Of a stretch of DNA of 7,773 bases, positions 6,132-7,773 are shown piece by piece. The translations under genes and the position numbers were made by a program. How positions within the stretch are numbered: the first letter of the stretch is position 1; every line of letters begins with the position of its first letter. The stretch is from an uncultured Eubacteriales bacterium (GTDB lineage Bacteria > Bacillota > Clostridia > Christensenellales > Aristaeellaceae), in the NCBI GenBank assembly GCA_900553905.1, contig USFL01000066.1, forward strand, positions 1 to 7,773, written 5' to 3'. The notes below the pieces were generated by a model. That model made no database searches. It was not told the origin of the DNA and saw nothing but the letters and a program-made list of their open reading frames with translations.

Positions 6132-7618
6132 GAGGTGCCCTCCATATACGGCTCAAGGCCGCTTTCCACAAAGTGCCGGTACAGCGAGTCCTCAAAGAGC
6201 GTCAGCGGGGTGTTCTTGGTCACGGTGAGCACCGCGCGGTCCTGAAAGCTGCACAGCGAGCAGCAGGCGCGGTTGCGGATGGGCGCGCCCAGCACGAAGT
6301 CAAACTTGTCGATGTGCGCGGCCATATCCTGCGGCACGGTGATCGGGCCCAGGTTGGAAAACGTGGTGGTGAACACCGCATCGCTCAAAGCCCCATAGAT
6401 CAGGTAGGCGATGGGCCGCTTGATGATCAGCGGCACGAAGCGGAGCCAGCGCACCAGCCGGCGCGACAGCTCCAGCGTCTCATCCAGCGATTCCCTGGCC
6501 GAACCCGCCTTCACCTGCGCGTCAATGAGCGGGAGGATGCCGTCCAGCGCAGCGATTTCCGCGGGCGGCAGGCTCACGGCGCAGTACAGCGAAAAATTGC
6601 GCAGCGTCCGGCTGGGATAGAAGCGCCGCATGTTGACCGGCAGCTGAATCTGAATTCTGCGCCTTCCGGCGCGGCGGGGACAGGCGTCGCGGCAGGCCAG
6701 CATCAGGTAGCCCAGCATCAGCGTGGTCACGGTTACGCCTTTTTCATGCGCCCGGTCGAGCAGCGCGCGGGTTGAAAAGTTGAAATGCAGCACGCGGTTG
6801 GGCTGTTCGTAGGCGGGCATGCCGCGCATCTGCAACGCGGGCTTGCCCGCGAAGCCGTGCGCGCCCCGCGTCCGGCCGCCCAGCACAAAGTCGTCCCGCC
6901 ACTCGGCGGGGTCGGGCGGCTGGTCCAGTCGCAGCGTTTCCGGCCCGTCGGATACCGTCTCTCCCAGCAGGCGCAGATAGGTCTTGACCAGCGTGCGCAA
7001 AAACACGCTCCCGCCCGTGCCGTCCGTCAGGATGTGAAAAAACTCGACGCTCACACGGTTTTGCCAATATACCACCCGCAGCGTGGGGGAGGATACCTGC
7101 CCCAGCTTCATCACGGCGCAGGGCAGCTTGTTTTCCTGCCGCACGGCGAAGCGGCGCATGGCGCTGTCGATGTAGTGCCAGAAAAAACCGCATTTGACGG
7201 TGGTGGCGAAGTAGGGAAAACGGCAGATGGTATAGGTGAGCGCCATCTGCATGATGGCCGGCTCCACCGGCTTTTTCAGGTAGCACGACAGGCGAAAGAC
7301 CATCATCCGCTTCAGCCCCATGCTCATGGGATAGATCTTGGCCGCATGGTCCAGCGGATACCAGTCGGTACGCTCCGAAAGATAGAAGCTGCCCAGCCGG
7401 CCGGGAGCCAGCCGGCCGAGCGCCGTTTCCAGAGGAAGGCCGCGCTGCACAAGCAGCACGAGCGCTTCCAGATGGTCCCGGAGCATCATGCCGGCATGGC
7501 GGCGGCTGATGCCGCCCAGACGCGCCCGCACATCCGTCAGCCATTCCCTAACGCGGGGCTGCTGGGCCGGGGTGAAGCGCTGCTGTATCTGCTTTTCCAA
7601 ATCTTTCGGCATCTTCAA
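6128..7618 (-). CDS. Condensation-fold acyltransferase (alcohol acetyltransferase-like)
   Basis: This encodes 496 residues if translation begins at TTG 7618. The protein resembles the CoA-dependent acyltransferase superfamily, which includes condensation domains, WS/DGAT enzymes and alcohol acetyltransferases. The active-site HxxxDG motif is present as FFHILTDGTGG (193-203), with catalytic H195 and structural D199. A second-half motif, TTTFSNLGPITVP (417-429), matches the SN-G-P segment common in this superfamily. LPVNMRRFYPSRTLRNFS (326-343) is another conserved-looking block. The first 80 residues are an extra, mostly helical segment before the fold begins near WYPLD (86-90). No signal peptide or clear membrane helix is seen, so the protein is probably cytoplasmic or membrane-associated. 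TTG is preferred over the ATG at 7612 (SD spacing 14) and the ATG at 7717 (no SD) because AGGAGG (7632-7627) lies eight bases before it. It overlaps the membrane protein gene as ATGA. Acyl donor and acceptor are unknown; a non-catalytic or lipid-modifying role cannot be excluded. Confidence 0.9.
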   Translation of the reverse strand: MKMPKDLEKQIQQRFTPAQQPRVREWLTDVRARLGGISRRHAGMMLRDHLEALVLLVQRGLPLETALGRLAPGRLGSFYLSERTDWYPLDHAAKIYPMSMGLKRMMVFRLSCYLKKPVEPAIMQMALTYTICRFPYFATTVKCGFFWHYIDSAMRRFAVRQENKLPCAVMKLGQVSSPTLRVVYWQNRVSVEFFHILTDGTGGSVFLRTLVKTYLRLLGETVSDGPETLRLDQPPDPAEWRDDFVLGGRTRGAHGFAGKPALQMRGMPAYEQPNRVLHFNFSTRALLDRAHEKGVTVTTLMLGYLMLACRDACPRRAGRRRIQIQLPVNMRRFYPSRTLRNFSLYCAVSLPPAEIAALDGILPLIDAQVKAGSARESLDETLELSRRLVRWLRFVPLIIKRPIAYLIYGALSDAVFTTTFSNLGPITVPQDMAAHIDKFDFVLGAPIRNRACCSLCSFQDRAVLTVTKNTPLTLFEDSLYRHFVESGLEPYMEGTS

Positions 7619-7773
7619 GGCATCCGCCTCCTTCCCGTGCGCGACCGTGTCCGGCGGCGTTTTTCGGTCAGCTCCGGCGGTCGGAACGCCGTCTCCGCGG
7701 CGCGCCGGTTTCGGCATTCCCCTCGCGGCGCGGAGGCGCGGCGGGCGGACGGGCCTCCGCGCTGGGCTGCTGC
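7615..7773 (-). CDS. Possible C-terminal end of an upstream leftward gene (partial, frame uncertain)
   Basis: The frame ending in TGA at 7617-7615 is open to the window edge (52 codons). Its stop overlaps the acyltransferase TTG as TTGA, as expected for a coupled upstream gene. The residues are low in complexity and rich in Arg, Ala and Pro, ending EKRRRTRSRTGRRRMP, so they would be a disordered basic tail. A second frame, ending in TGA at 7670-7668, is also open to the edge (34 codons), with an equally plausible disordered tail ending RRRRSDRRS. Third-position GC is high in all three frames and does not separate them. I cannot assign a function, and the stretch may be noncoding. No promoter is visible here. 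Confidence 0.3.
   Translation of the reverse strand, partial: AAAQRGGPSARRASAPRGECRNRRAAETAFRPPELTEKRRRTRSRTGRRRMP
7616..7632 (-). promoter_or_regulatory. Ribosome binding site that decides a TTG start
   Basis: On the minus strand AGGAGG (7632-7627) is followed by eight bases and TTG (7618-7616). The next in-frame ATG (7612) would be 14 bases away. An out-of-frame ATG at 7623 is too close and reaches a stop after two codons. The TTG overlaps a TGA (7617-7615) as TTGA, which mirrors the ATGA overlap at the other end of the same gene. Confidence 0.7.

Noticed and set aside
7619..7717. 33-codon N-terminal extension of the acyltransferase from ATG 7717
   Set aside because: No SD precedes it. 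It covers the strong AGGAGG site, and the residues are low in complexity. TTG 7618 is better placed.

Overview
The window reads as GC-rich chromosomal DNA from a Gram-positive, low-oxygen gut-type Bacillota (Clostridia; Oscillospirales- or Christensenellales-like is my guess). The reasons are strong AGGAGG-type ribosome binding sites in front of the genes, sigma-A type promoters with TGn extended -10 elements, an LTA-synthase-type sulfatase, and a NahK-like sugar kinase joined by a membrane-protein/condensation-fold acyltransferase pair. I see no tRNA, rRNA, CRISPR array, transposase, integrase or phage gene. The window looks like ordinary chromosome carrying envelope and sugar genes rather than a mobile island.

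Layout, left to right. (1) 91-1779 (+) encodes a polytopic membrane protein of unknown function with a GT-C-glycosyltransferase-like architecture. (2) 1776-4112 (-) encodes a 778-residue LTA-synthase-family membrane sulfatase with an intact predicted metal and nucleophile set and a long C-terminal extension. These two genes converge and their stop codons overlap. (3) 4113-4360 is a divergent promoter region, with one good promoter facing each way and a GC-rich hairpin in the leader of the rightward gene. (4) 4361-5467 (+) encodes a 368-residue APH-fold kinase that closely resembles N-acetylhexosamine 1-kinase (NahK). (5) 5478-5530 is a strong 15-bp-stem terminator that probably serves both converging units. 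(6) 5541-6131 (-) and 6128-7618 (-) form a translationally coupled pair: a condensation-fold, alcohol-acetyltransferase-like protein followed by a six-helix membrane protein. The acyltransferase most likely begins at a TTG at 7618, which overlaps the stop of an open frame running in from the right edge.

Taken together, the genes point to cell-envelope polymer and sugar metabolism. The left pair (GT-C-like protein and LTA-synthase-like phosphoglycerol transferase) probably acts at the outer face of the membrane. The kinase salvages or activates an amino sugar in the cytoplasm. The right pair may acylate or acetylate an unknown acceptor at the membrane. The least described part is the acyltransferase/membrane-protein pair. 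I did not find convincing evidence of a wholly new system.
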